A stretch of 19,059 nucleotides of DNA from an uncultured Bacteriovorax sp. (GCA_946480715.1 CAMLKK010000044.1:1-19059); one strand, 5' to 3'; shown: positions 7,791 to 15,020, counted from the stretch's first letter. A program made the numbers and translations. The notes: generated by a model from the sequence alone, not told the origin.

Positions 7791-8615
7791 TTGGTTAACG
7801 AAACACGAGATTTTAGTCAGACATTCATTCGAATTGAACGCGCTCTTAAAGATCGTTATTCAAACAAGCGAGATCCTTGGGGACTAGAGCCGGATCGTGC
7901 GCTCAAAGATCTAAAAGTCATCTGGCCGTTTTACAAATATTATTTTGATGTTCGACTTCACAACAAAGAGATCATCAAAGAAAAGGCCTACATGGTTGTC
8001 TCCAATCACACCGGCCAAATTCCTATTGACGGCCTTTTAATCTGCACCGCTTTCGCAGCAGAGTTGGAAAGACCTATTTTTTTACGTCCACTTGTTGAAA
8101 GATTCCTCACTTCACTTCCCTTTTTGGGGCGATGGTCGAGCGAAGGTGGCGCAGTTCTTGGCGATCGTACAAATTGTCTAAATCTTTTGAAGCGTGGAGA
8201 ATCTATACTCGTTTTCCCGGAAGGTGTCCGTGGAATTGCAAAAGATACAAAAGATCATTATCGCCTGCAAAGATTTACAAAAGGATTTTTGCGAATGGCA
8301 CTATCAACTAAAGTAGAAATTCTTCCAATTGCCGTTGTTGGTGCTGAAGAATTTTTTCCATTCGTAGTTCATTTTAAAAAGTTAGCAAAATTTTTAAAAC
8401 TTCCTGCACTTCCTATTACCGCCAATCTAGTTCCTCTCCCATCTCCTGTAGATATTTATATCGGTACTCCTTATCATCTTCCTGATCATCTGAGTGCTGA
8501 AGCATTAGATGAAGAATTAGAGCCTCACATTCAGGCGCTTGAAGCAGAAATTCAACGTCTCACTGAAATTGGTCTCGCTCAAAAACGTACGATTGCCCAA
8601 AGAATTAAATCATGA
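7791..8615 (+). CDS. PlsC-like lysophospholipid/1-acylglycerol-phosphate acyltransferase
   Basis: This 274-residue membrane-associated acyltransferase has the LPLAT motif I in variant form, SNHTGQIPIDG (catalytic His 73, Asp 80; the spacing is longer than the usual HX4D). Motif III is FPEGVRG (142-148), with a downstream ILPIAVVGAEE strand. Such enzymes acylate lysophosphatidate or related lipids at the inner membrane. The NHxGQxPxDG form marks a subgroup whose substrate is not certain. The start is TTG at 7791, the only plausible initiator in frame because TGA occurs upstream at 7746-7748; its ribosome site is poor. It overlaps the next gene by 4 bases (ATGA), so the two are probably co-translated. 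Confidence 0.88.
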   Translation: MVNETRDFSQTFIRIERALKDRYSNKRDPWGLEPDRALKDLKVIWPFYKYYFDVRLHNKEIIKEKAYMVVSNHTGQIPIDGLLICTAFAAELERPIFLRPLVERFLTSLPFLGRWSSEGGAVLGDRTNCLNLLKRGESILVFPEGVRGIAKDTKDHYRLQRFTKGFLRMALSTKVEILPIAVVGAEEFFPFVVHFKKLAKFLKLPALPITANLVPLPSPVDIYIGTPYHLPDHLSAEALDEELEPHIQALEAEIQRLTEIGLAQKRTIAQRIKS

Positions 8616-9559
8616 AACAAAAAAAGATTCTCATCATTGGTATTCAAGGTGCTTTGGCAAAAATGACTGCTGAACTTCTCATCAAAAGTGATCCTAATGT
8701 GATCATTCATGGAGTTGATTCGCGATCGATTGATGGACTTCCCAAACGATCACAGCTGACTGCTCAGCAGATGAAATACAATCGAACCAATTTTGAAAAA
8801 CTCTTTCGTGAACATCACTTTGAAAATGTTCTGCACTTAGGTCGCCTCGGTCACTCTCCTGCCATGGGAAATATTCATAAACGCATCGATATTAATCTTG
8901 TTGGTACGAATACCATTCTTGATCTGGCACAAAAGTTTCATACGAAAAAAGTCGTCATCATGAGTACTCATCACGTCTACGGTGCTCTTCCCGATAATCC
9001 CATGTTCCTGCGTGAAGATGCTCCGCTGAGAGCAAGTTTTAAATATGCTGAGCTTCGAGATGTGGTCGAGATGGATCAGATGTGTACTAACTGGATGTGG
9101 AAATATCAAAACGAAATTCAGACAGTCGTTTTGAGACCTTCAAACATTATTGGCCCCCAAATTAAAAATTCCATTACCCAATACTTGAAAACGCCTTACG
9201 CTCCACTGCCGATTGACTACAATCCGATGTTTCAGTTTATTCATGAATTCGATATGGCAAATATGATTGTTCAGGCACTCGATAAATTGAATACAGGAAT
9301 TTACAATATTGCTGGCGATGATGTGATTAGTTTGCATGAAGCTGCAGAAATTATCGGCGTGAAAAAAATCAAGGTTCCTATTATCGCCGTTGAACAACTT
9401 GCTCGATTTATGACTCCGCTTTGGAAATTCCCGCTCTATTTACTCGACTATATCAAATTTCCCTCTACGCTTGATAATTCTGAGTTGAAGTCTGCTCTCG
9501 GGACGGATTCTTTCCGCTTTAACGCTAAAGAAGCGCTGGAGTTGCTGAAATATCACTAA
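8612..9559 (+). CDS. Extended/atypical SDR: NAD-dependent epimerase/dehydratase-like protein
   Basis: The 315-residue product has an N-terminal Rossmann fold with the dinucleotide loop GIQGALA (10-16) in place of the usual GGTGFLG. It has a NLVGTNTILDLA helix, an STHHVYG strand (118-124), and the expected active-site position reading YAELR (Tyr145, Arg149). Most extended SDRs have YxxxK, so the lysine is replaced by arginine and catalysis may be altered. The C-terminal half carries the family's RPSNIIGP and YNIAGDD strands. The ATGA overlap with the acyltransferase gene indicates one operon. A comparable acyltransferase/epimerase-like pair (Rv0501-Rv0502) exists in mycobacteria, suggesting a shared lipid-modification role; that is inference. 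Confidence 0.88.
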   Translation: MKQKKILIIGIQGALAKMTAELLIKSDPNVIIHGVDSRSIDGLPKRSQLTAQQMKYNRTNFEKLFREHHFENVLHLGRLGHSPAMGNIHKRIDINLVGTNTILDLAQKFHTKKVVIMSTHHVYGALPDNPMFLREDAPLRASFKYAELRDVVEMDQMCTNWMWKYQNEIQTVVLRPSNIIGPQIKNSITQYLKTPYAPLPIDYNPMFQFIHEFDMANMIVQALDKLNTGIYNIAGDDVISLHEAAEIIGVKKIKVPIIAVEQLARFMTPLWKFPLYLLDYIKFPSTLDNSELKSALGTDSFRFNAKEALELLKYH

Positions 9560-9578
9560 AACCAACCGATAAGTTGGG

Positions 9579-10292
9579 ATGGAAAGTTTATCGAAATTAT
9601 CGATTCTTCATTTGATCTTTGCGGCTTTCGTACTCGTGAGCTGTAAGCCGGAATCTAATCGAAAATCTTCTACATCGAATGGTACAACGATTTTTCAAGT
9701 GGGTGAAACAAGCTCCGGCGTAATTGATATTCATCCGCAATATTCATTTTCAACAAACATCCCGAGACTCATTTCCAAATAAGGAATTGGCGAAGGTCGC
9801 TTGCAGATGAGTGATGCAGATGCTGAATTACGATATAAAAAATTAAAAACGCTTGGAACATCATATCGTCAATACAATATCTATTGGTCGGCACTTGAAG
9901 GTTCGGGTGCTTAGTGGAAAAAAGACAACAATCATTACTGCTGTACTCAATATGGTGTAGGGTGTGCGACTAATACATTAACTGCACTCACAAAATATCC
10001 CATCTATCGATTTCATAAAAATGGTGATCACCTTTTAACGGCCGTAAAATCGGAAGGCGTGGCGATCTACCGCTGCTCTTCACCAGGCAATCACTTTTTC
10101 ACTCGCTCTTCCAACTGTAAAGGCCAAAAAGTTGAAGGCCTTATCGGCTATCTTTTCAGAACAAAGGTTGATTCACTAAAACCCGTTTATCGCTTTCAAA
10201 AAGCACCTGGTAAGCACCTCATCACTACGGATCAAGCAGAAGGAATCAGGAACGGCTTTATCCAAGAAGACATCTTGGGATATGCGCCCTAG
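9579..10292 (+). pseudogene. Degraded lipoprotein gene with two DUF5648-like repeats, interrupted by two stop codons
   Basis: One reading frame runs from the ATG at 9579 to the TAG at 10290-10292 and is broken by TAA at 9780-9782 and TAG at 9912-9914. The first piece is a lipoprotein signal (lipobox LVSC, Cys about residue 22) and a Ser/Thr-rich linker. The middle piece reads GIGEGRLQMSDADAELRYKK then TSYRQYNIYWSALE, resembling the beginning of a glycoside-hydrolase-like barrel. The last piece contains two copies of a PxYRF...HxxT pattern (YPIYRFHKNGDHLLT, KPVYRFQKAPGKHLITT) typical of the DUF5648 family. Coding-like sequence in the same frame across both stops argues for recent inactivation, perhaps with an internal deletion. 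It lies 19 bases after the SDR gene. Confidence 0.65.
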
Positions 10293-10316
10293 CTAGCTCA
10301 TCAGAGGATAAAATCA

Positions 10317-10346
10317 TTGACGGGGTTTGGGAGATTCCATTAAGAT
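10317..10346 (+). promoter_or_regulatory. Sigma-70-type promoter of tRNA-Leu
   Basis: TTGACG at 10317-10322 is followed after 18 bases by TAAGAT at 10341-10346, a reasonable -35/-10 pair. Transcription would begin near 10353, about 10 bases before the tRNA. Confidence 0.5.
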
Positions 10347-10362
10347 GGATCTTCCAATCAGT

Positions 10363-10448
10363 GCCTTGGTGGTGGAATGGTAGACGCAGCGGATTCAAAA
10401 TCCGCCGTCCGCAAGGATGTGCGAGTTCGAGTCTCGCCCGAGGCACCA
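10363..10448 (+). tRNA. tRNA-Leu (anticodon CAA), CCA encoded
   Basis: The acceptor stem GCCTTGG (10363-10369) pairs with CCGAGGC (10438-10444), followed by discriminator A and encoded CCA (10446-10448). The anticodon stem GCGGA/TCCGC encloses the loop TTCAAAA with anticodon CAA at 10396-10398, reading UUG leucine codons. A long variable arm (class II) and a T-arm with GTTCGAGTC are present, as expected for leucine tRNA. Confidence 0.97.
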
Positions 10449-10600
10449 TGTTTCTTTTCAAAATCCGATTTTTCGACTCTTCTCCCTTACAGGCATTTAA
10501 ATAAATATTCAGAGAAGGCTTAATTGAAATTTTTATTTCGCATGAGAATATTTTGAAGAAGTGGTATTGCGAATTTATATAATTAATAAAATTTTTAATA
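10449..10600. other. AT-rich intergenic stretch downstream of the tRNA
   Basis: There is no convincing gene here. The stretch is strongly AT-rich toward 10555-10600, with repeated TTAATATTAAAT-like sequence, and no clear terminator hairpin follows the tRNA. It separates the tRNA from the RelA/SpoT-domain remnant. Confidence 0.5.
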
Positions 10601-11081
10601 TTAAATATTAAATCTATCCAAAGCTATTTCAGATAAATATCTGACTAGTGTTCTAGTGTCCATGAAGTAGTTTGGATAGCTTGCCTCTAATTTTTTCACA
10701 TCACCAGTATTAACAAGTACTACGTTTACATTAATATCGTTATAGAATTCTTTTTCTTTCTCCATATATTTTGATGTCGCCTCTTCGATATGATTAGAAC
10801 TAAATGATTGAACTGAAATTGTATTCTTGTGAGAGTCTAGCAATATTAAACTATAACTTCCGCTTCGCCCCTTATCGCGAAACTCATTTGAGCTAATTCT
10901 ATATATCGCTGTATAGACATGCTCTCCAATTTGAAAGTACATCTAGAGCAAAAGCAGTACTTTCATCAGTAGTTTTTAACCCCGCTTTTTTTAATACTTC
11001 ACCAGCTTTATCTACTTTCGATTTACTGTATCGCTTTAGACAATGATGAAATGATAGCTTGATGACGAAGAATAGCAGCAC
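10601..11081 (-). pseudogene. Remnant of a RelA/SpoT-domain protein lacking its catalytic core
   Basis: Two overlapping minus-strand frames together look like the two ends of one protein. The upstream frame (from GTG 11081 to a stop at 10899) contains RYSKSKVDKAGEVLKK and ALDVLSNWRA, the characteristic N terminus of the RelA/SpoT-domain family with an SKSxVDKAG start and a WR motif. The downstream frame (10942-10601) contains YRISSNEFRDKG, SYSLILLD, then VVLVNTGDVKKLEASYPNYF with MDTRTL, matching the C-terminal part of the same family. The whole (p)ppGpp synthetase-like domain between them is missing, and the frames join out of phase near 10900-10940. An internal deletion is the simplest reading. 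The family assignment rests on recalled motifs. Confidence 0.6.
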
Positions 11082-11157
11082 AAATTTTATAAATCACTGG
11101 GTTATAAAAACGTGAAAGAGTTTATATCTCCTCCATTAAATAGTTTTATAAAATTTG
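11081..11157. repeat. 13-bp perfect inverted repeat, 51-bp spacer
   Basis: CAAATTTTATAAA at 11081-11093 is the exact reverse complement of TTTATAAAATTTG at 11145-11157. It lies just upstream of the RelA/SpoT-domain remnant and about 90 bases before the next plus-strand gene. It might be a regulatory site, a hairpin or ends of a tiny relic element; AT-rich context lowers its significance. Confidence 0.6.
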
Positions 11158-11249
11158 GACAAGCGGAATAATCTCTGTTCAAAGATCGTCAATTTCGAAG
11201 TTCCAAGTCTCTTATTTTCAAATTCCGATTCATCTATTAGCCTAATCAC

Positions 11250-12218
11250 ATGAAAATCTTTCTACGCACTTTATATGTCTTTTTGGTTGGATTCTATTTT
11301 TATGCGTTAATAGATCATTTTGCCTATTTAAAATTTACACCATTGCTTCTTCTCAAATGGTTAATAATGGTTTCGATCTGGAACGCGGGTGTACTACTGA
11401 TTAGTTTTGATTATTTTAAAAATAGAAAGATTATTGGGTTATTACTTTTTATTCCCTCGCTCGTTACTTCCCCGCTTTTACTCCCTTTAAATTATGATGT
11501 TTTACATTGGGGATTATTAGGTGGAATGCTTATACTTCTTATTAGATATTTAAGGAAAAACAATATGAAATTTTGGCCTCCTGCTCTCAAAAAAGAAACG
11601 AAGCATGAAGCTTATAATTTAATTGATAAATATTTCAAAAAACTACCCAAAAATAACGATGGCACCTTCAATGAATTAGCAGACGACTTTAATGACAATG
11701 ATGTCGATGCATTAAGACACGCTTACTGCAGTGGTGTTTTTACCCAAGAATACGGCGAGAAAGCGGCTGATATTTTTGGCAGATTAAATGAATATTTTCC
11801 TGGTGAAAATAGTTCTTCTTCTAATGCTGAAAACTCTACCAACATGGACCTTTGGAATAATAGTATCGGCAGAAAATATGGCAAGAAAACAAAATCAAGA
11901 AAAGATTTGTTTAAAAGACTGCTGAAAGCCTTGAAGAATGGTGAATTGATTATTGATCCTGAGAATGACAAAAGAAAGTATATAGGTGCAGGAGAAATAA
12001 AAAGTGATACATCGGAATTGGTCATTGTTCTAGATGAAAATAAAAATGGCAAGAATCGCATTTTCTATGATCTGAACAAAAAAATAGTCATGAAAAAAAA
12101 TGAGTTTGTTACTTTAATAAAAAATGGAAATTATTCAAATTATGAATTAAGAGTCATTGGTGGCGATGAAATTCCCGTCTCGAAGAAGGATCTTTTTTCT
12201 ATAAATAATTTGGGATAA
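11250..12218 (+). CDS. Membrane protein with a C-terminal DUF6973-like domain
   Basis: The 322-residue product begins with about four hydrophobic segments (residues ~5-25, 30-53, 61-80, 86-100), then a soluble part rich in Lys and Asn. Residues ~151-211 contain DALRHAYCSGVF, AADIFGRLNEYF and MDLWNNSIGRKYG, matching the DAfRHAyWn...HE...MDLxNNxxGR pattern that I associate with DUF6973. That domain is found in secreted or toxin-like bacterial proteins of unknown chemistry. Here the HE is replaced by NE. The rest to the C terminus is unrecognised. No Shine-Dalgarno is evident before the ATG at 11250. The gene is noticeably AT-rich in codon choice relative to the genes at 1-9559 and stands alone, which suggests acquired DNA. 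Confidence 0.8.
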   Translation: MKIFLRTLYVFLVGFYFYALIDHFAYLKFTPLLLLKWLIMVSIWNAGVLLISFDYFKNRKIIGLLLFIPSLVTSPLLLPLNYDVLHWGLLGGMLILLIRYLRKNNMKFWPPALKKETKHEAYNLIDKYFKKLPKNNDGTFNELADDFNDNDVDALRHAYCSGVFTQEYGEKAADIFGRLNEYFPGENSSSSNAENSTNMDLWNNSIGRKYGKKTKSRKDLFKRLLKALKNGELIIDPENDKRKYIGAGEIKSDTSELVIVLDENKNGKNRIFYDLNKKIVMKKNEFVTLIKNGNYSNYELRVIGGDEIPVSKKDLFSINNLG

Positions 12219-12311
12219 CTCATTTAGTCACTTTCAATCTTGAAGAAAACTTATTGAAGCATTAATCAGTTCAGTTCAAAAAACCAATTCAAAGCACAAG
12301 GACATTCCAAA

Positions 12312-12336
12312 TAAAAAAACCCTCATGATAAGAGGG
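12312..12336 (-). terminator. Rho-independent terminator, minus strand
   Basis: On the minus strand CCCTC (12336-12332) pairs with GAGGG (12324-12320) around a 7-base loop and is followed by a run of seven T. It would end transcription of the secreted-protein/cupin operon, about 170 bases after its stop. Confidence 0.7.
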
Positions 12337-12351
12337 GTTTTGCACTGAAAA

Positions 12352-12387
12352 TTCCCAAGAGGTCTAACAAGCCTAAACTTGGGGGAA
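12352..12387. other. Stem-loop between two opposing terminators
   Basis: CCCAAG at 12354-12359 pairs with CTTGGG at 12378-12383 around an 18-base loop; flanking TTC/GAA extend it imperfectly. It has no T-run of its own and may be part of the 3' untranslated region of either convergent transcript. Confidence 0.4.
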
Positions 12388-12442
12388 ATTTATTTTAGCC
12401 TATTTTGAGATGTTTTCAATGCCGTGAGCTTCTAAAATTTGG

Positions 12443-12465
12443 GGGAGAAGAAAATCTCCCTTTTT
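12443..12465 (+). terminator. Rho-independent terminator, plus strand
   Basis: GGGAGA (12443-12448) pairs perfectly with TCTCCC (12455-12460) around AGAAAA and is followed by five T. It probably ends transcription from the 11250-12218 gene. It overlaps the 3' region of the opposite transcript. Confidence 0.7.
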
Positions 12466-12503
12466 CATTTTAAGAGGCCAAGTATCTCATTTCGAAAATA
12501 ATA

Positions 12504-12959
12504 TCATCCACACGTAGAAATCGTAATGTCATAGCATTTTAAATTTCCTCTTACTGTTGTTGAACCTGGAATAATGAACTTGTAAGTTTTGTTGAAGCGC
12601 TCATCAATGAGTGAACGTACTGCACTTCCCGTACATCTTTCTGTTCTTTCTCGATTCGCCGTTCTTACTGATCGTGTTTGAACTAATTTTAGTATTTCAC
12701 CATCAGCGTTTCTGAATTCCATTTCGGTTTCAAGGCCAGCGTTTGGATCAAGGGCATCACCTACTCTGATTTCTTTTGAAATATCCGCTGTGGCAGCATA
12801 AAGCGCAGGTTGAGATGTTGAAACGATGGCCAGCTTCTCTCTATTGAAATTTACAGTTGATCCATCCGGTAGTGTTCCGATACATCCGTATCTCCAGGCC
12901 GCGGCCATTGTTTGCGATGAAAAGAAAGTTACAGCAAAAAGGAAAAATATTTTCTTCAT
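12504..12959 (-). CDS. Small secreted/periplasmic hypothetical protein
   Basis: The 151-residue product has a clear Sec signal peptide (MKKIFFLFAVTFFSSQTMAAA, cleavage likely near residues 19-21). The mature part is about 130 residues with four cysteines (CIG near the N terminus, ERCTG, LKCYD and STCG at the end), consistent with two disulfides in the periplasm or outside the cell. I recognise no domain. AAGGA lies 8 bases before the ATG at 12959, supporting the start. It follows the cupin gene by 17 bases on the same strand, so the two are probably one operon. A strong terminator lies downstream at 12312-12336. Confidence 0.8.
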   Translation of the reverse strand: MKKIFFLFAVTFFSSQTMAAAWRYGCIGTLPDGSTVNFNREKLAIVSTSQPALYAATADISKEIRVGDALDPNAGLETEMEFRNADGEILKLVQTRSVRTANRERTERCTGSAVRSLIDERFNKTYKFIIPGSTTVRGNLKCYDITISTCG

Positions 12960-12976
12960 AAAGGTGTTCCTTGTTA

Positions 12977-13396
12977 TTAGTGGATGTGTTGTTTTGCGAA
13001 ATCACGCATACCTTGAAAGTCGACAAGCACTACTGGCTCATTTCCTACAACCCAAGCATCGTGTCCAGGTTTGAGCATGGAAACATCTCCAGCTTTTAAT
13101 TCATATTCCTCACCGGAATCCATTTTGACTTTTAAAACACCTGATACGTGATATTGAAAATGTGGGGCTTCACAACTTTCAGTTTGAGCAATCGGTTTCA
13201 CTGAAGTTGACCAACGCCAACCTGGTTCGAGAATTGCGCGACCGATTTCTCTTCCACCAACATGAATCAGTTCTAATTTTCCATGCGGAAAATTACGAGT
13301 CTCATCCGATTTATTAAAACTTTTTATTTCTGTTTCATTATTCGAAACGCTTTCTCTATTCGTAATCCATTCATTTGTTGATTCTGAAGTCTGCAT
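12977..13396 (-). CDS. Cupin-domain protein
   Basis: This single-domain cupin has 139 residues. The core follows the family block GWRWSTSVKPIAQTESCEAPH, FQYHVSGVLKVKMDSGEEYE, LKAGDVSMLKPGHDAWVVG. His residues at APH, YHV and PGHDAW are the candidate metal ligands. This subgroup is common in bacteria and usually annotated only as cupin; no substrate can be named. The first 30 residues are a polar, Ser/Asn/Glu-rich tail. GAGGAGG ends 5-6 bases before the ATG at 13396, a near-ideal ribosome site. It leads an operon with the secreted protein and diverges from the protease gene, with a palindrome in the shared region. Confidence 0.9.
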   Translation of the reverse strand: MQTSESTNEWITNRESVSNNETEIKSFNKSDETRNFPHGKLELIHVGGREIGRAILEPGWRWSTSVKPIAQTESCEAPHFQYHVSGVLKVKMDSGEEYELKAGDVSMLKPGHDAWVVGNEPVVLVDFQGMRDFAKQHIH

Positions 13397-13516
13397 AATT
13401 CCTCCTCGGTTTGAATTGAGACGTCGATTGCGATCATCTCGCCCTGATTAGGCAATTTCAATTTAAGAGGATCAAAATATTGTCCTGAAAACCTAAGTGA
13501 TTTTATAGTCTTGCGA

Positions 13517-13537
13517 GCTGTCTAAAGTTTAGACAGC
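13517..13537. promoter_or_regulatory. 21-bp palindrome, candidate operator between cupin and protease genes
   Basis: GCTGTCTAAA (13517-13526) and TTTAGACAGC (13528-13537) are perfect 10-bp arms around a single G. It lies about 120 bases upstream of the cupin start and 58 bases before the protease ATG at 13595. No T-run follows, so a terminator is less likely than a dimeric repressor or activator site. Confidence 0.6.
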
Positions 13538-13594
13538 ATGTAATTTTCCCCTGAAAACACCAACCTGGATTTGAAACATGACAGAATGGAGCTC

Positions 13595-14635
13595 ATGAAA
13601 AAACCATCGCGTTTAAAAAATTTATTGTTTCTTACTCTGATCATCACGAGCAGTGCATTTGCTGACAACACGTCGTCATCGCTGCCATTCGATGAACAAA
13701 TTCTGACAAATACCAATTGGGGAATAAATCCTAACAGCTCAGCGAATATCAATCTGCTTTCTGCTTGGAAAAAATTCAAACAAAAAAAGGAAATCGTAGT
13801 CGCTGTTGTTGATACAGGCATCGACAATACACATCCGATGATTTCAAAAAATATTTTTGTTGAAGAAGGCTCACTTAGTGAAAATAATTTCGGTGTGGAT
13901 TTCTCCAAATCTTCTCTGGAGCGTACACCTGTAGATACGCATGGACATGGCTCGCATATAGCAGGCATTATCCAAAGCATTTATCCTAACGTGAAAATTC
14001 TGGCCCTTAAATATTATAATCCATCGGCTTCTGGTGATGAAAGTGTGAAGGCCACAGTGAAGGCATTAAATTATGCCATCGATCACAACGTTGATATCAT
14101 CAACTATTCTGGTGGTGGACCAGGTGCAGTTGCTACTGAACTTGCAGTTTTAAAAGAGGCAGAGAAAAAAGGAATTATGGTCATTGCGGCCGCAGGAAAT
14201 AAGAGCGCTAACCTTGATTCAAAAGGACAGGGCTTTTTCCCTGCAAGTTATGGCCTAAGCAACATCATCACTGTCACTGCTCATGATGAAAATTTAACGA
14301 CACTCGATTCGTCAAATTACGGTGCAAATCTAGTAGATATCTCTGCTCCTGGATACCGAATAAAATCAGCGCTAAGTAACGGCCGAGTGGGATTCTTGAC
14401 GGGAACAAGTCAGGCAACAGCTTTCGTAACCGGTGTTGCAGCCCTTATTAAATCTAAATTTCCAACACTATCTATGATGAAGATTAAAAACATCATTAAA
14501 AATTCTGCACGTAAAGAAACTACTCTGATTGGTAAATGTAATACGAATGGACGTTTAGATGCAGGTGCGGCGCTGGAACTCGCAGAGCGCGAATCGGGCG
14601 AAGTTGATATTCGCACGATCGCCTCTGGATTATAA
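13595..14635 (+). CDS. Secreted subtilisin-family serine protease (peptidase S8)
   Basis: The product carries the S8 catalytic triad: Asp in VVDTGID, His in HGHGSHIAG, Ser in TGTSQATAF, plus the oxyanion Asn in AAAGN. A Sec signal peptide (MKKPSRLKNLLFLTLIITSSAFA) precedes a short linker rather than a long propeptide: the catalytic Asp is only about 65 residues after the signal. At 346 residues it is a compact S8 with no obvious C-terminal accessory domain. The frame is open from TTG 13571, with ATGs at 13586 and 13595; the last gives the cleanest signal peptide but its GGAG is only 3 bases away, so the start is uncertain. Such proteases are common in predatory bacteria, a contextual remark only. 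Its stop is 1 base from the stop of the convergent phnA-like gene. Confidence 0.93.
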   Translation: MKKPSRLKNLLFLTLIITSSAFADNTSSSLPFDEQILTNTNWGINPNSSANINLLSAWKKFKQKKEIVVAVVDTGIDNTHPMISKNIFVEEGSLSENNFGVDFSKSSLERTPVDTHGHGSHIAGIIQSIYPNVKILALKYYNPSASGDESVKATVKALNYAIDHNVDIINYSGGGPGAVATELAVLKEAEKKGIMVIAAAGNKSANLDSKGQGFFPASYGLSNIITVTAHDENLTTLDSSNYGANLVDISAPGYRIKSALSNGRVGFLTGTSQATAFVTGVAALIKSKFPTLSMMKIKNIIKNSARKETTLIGKCNTNGRLDAGAALELAERESGEVDIRTIASGL

Positions 14636-14636
14636 T

Positions 14637-14990
14637 TTAAGAATCTTTACGAACAACAGAACATTTTAGATAAACAGATCCATGACCATCGATCTTACAA
14701 GAGATGTCGTGTCCATCAATAGGATCATCTAATAAACGAATGTTTTTAACTTTCGTTCCGGATTTTAAAGTGTCACCACCCATTTTTAAATCTTTCACTG
14801 TTCTAACGGTGTCGCCAGTCTGTAATTTAACGCCATTTGCATCCAGAAACTTTTCAACTACTTTTTCTTCAGCTGATGATTCAACGGCCGCTGACCACTC
14901 ATGAGCGCACTCTGGGCAAACCCAAAAGTTTTGATCTTGATAACCGTAAGGTGAATTACATTTAGGACAAGTTTGACTTTCGTCTGACAT
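14637..14990 (-). CDS. yjdM: PhnA/YjdM-family zinc-ribbon protein
   Basis: This 117-residue protein has an N-terminal zinc ribbon (CPKCNSPYGYQDQNFWVCPEC, four Cys), followed by the PhnA C-terminal domain (DANGVKLQTGDTVRTVKDLKMGG, then KVKNIRLLDD and DGHDISCKIDG). Despite its historical name, the family is not a proven phosphonoacetate hydrolase, and the function in most bacteria is unknown. The frame extends to an ATG at 15020, but the ATG at 14990 is preferred. It has GAGG 6 bases upstream, the product then begins MSDESQTCPKC as in homologs, and a TATAAT box at 15021-15026 would start the mRNA downstream of 15020. It is convergent with the protease gene. Confidence 0.92.
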   Translation of the reverse strand: MSDESQTCPKCNSPYGYQDQNFWVCPECAHEWSAAVESSAEEKVVEKFLDANGVKLQTGDTVRTVKDLKMGGDTLKSGTKVKNIRLLDDPIDGHDISCKIDGHGSVYLKCSVVRKDS

Positions 14991-15020
14991 GAGAACCTCG
15001 GATTTGAAATAAAAAATCAT

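Noticed and set aside
9780..9914. Possible stop-codon readthrough or reassignment at TAA/TAG within the lipoprotein gene
   Set aside because: Other genes in the window use TAA, TAG and TGA as normal terminators, and two different stops in one gene fit decay better than recoding.
12400..12468. 22-codon minus-strand ORF in the terminator region
   Set aside because: It has no ribosome binding site and overlaps the plus-strand terminator hairpin; most likely untranslated 3' sequence.
13431..13448. TCTCGCCC matching the tRNA-Leu 3' end as a possible att site
   Set aside because: Only 8 bases match and no integrase is present; expected by chance.
14991..15020. N-terminal extension of the yjdM-like protein to ATG 15020
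   Set aside because: A TATAAT box immediately upstream would place transcription start after this ATG, and the better ribosome site is at 14990.
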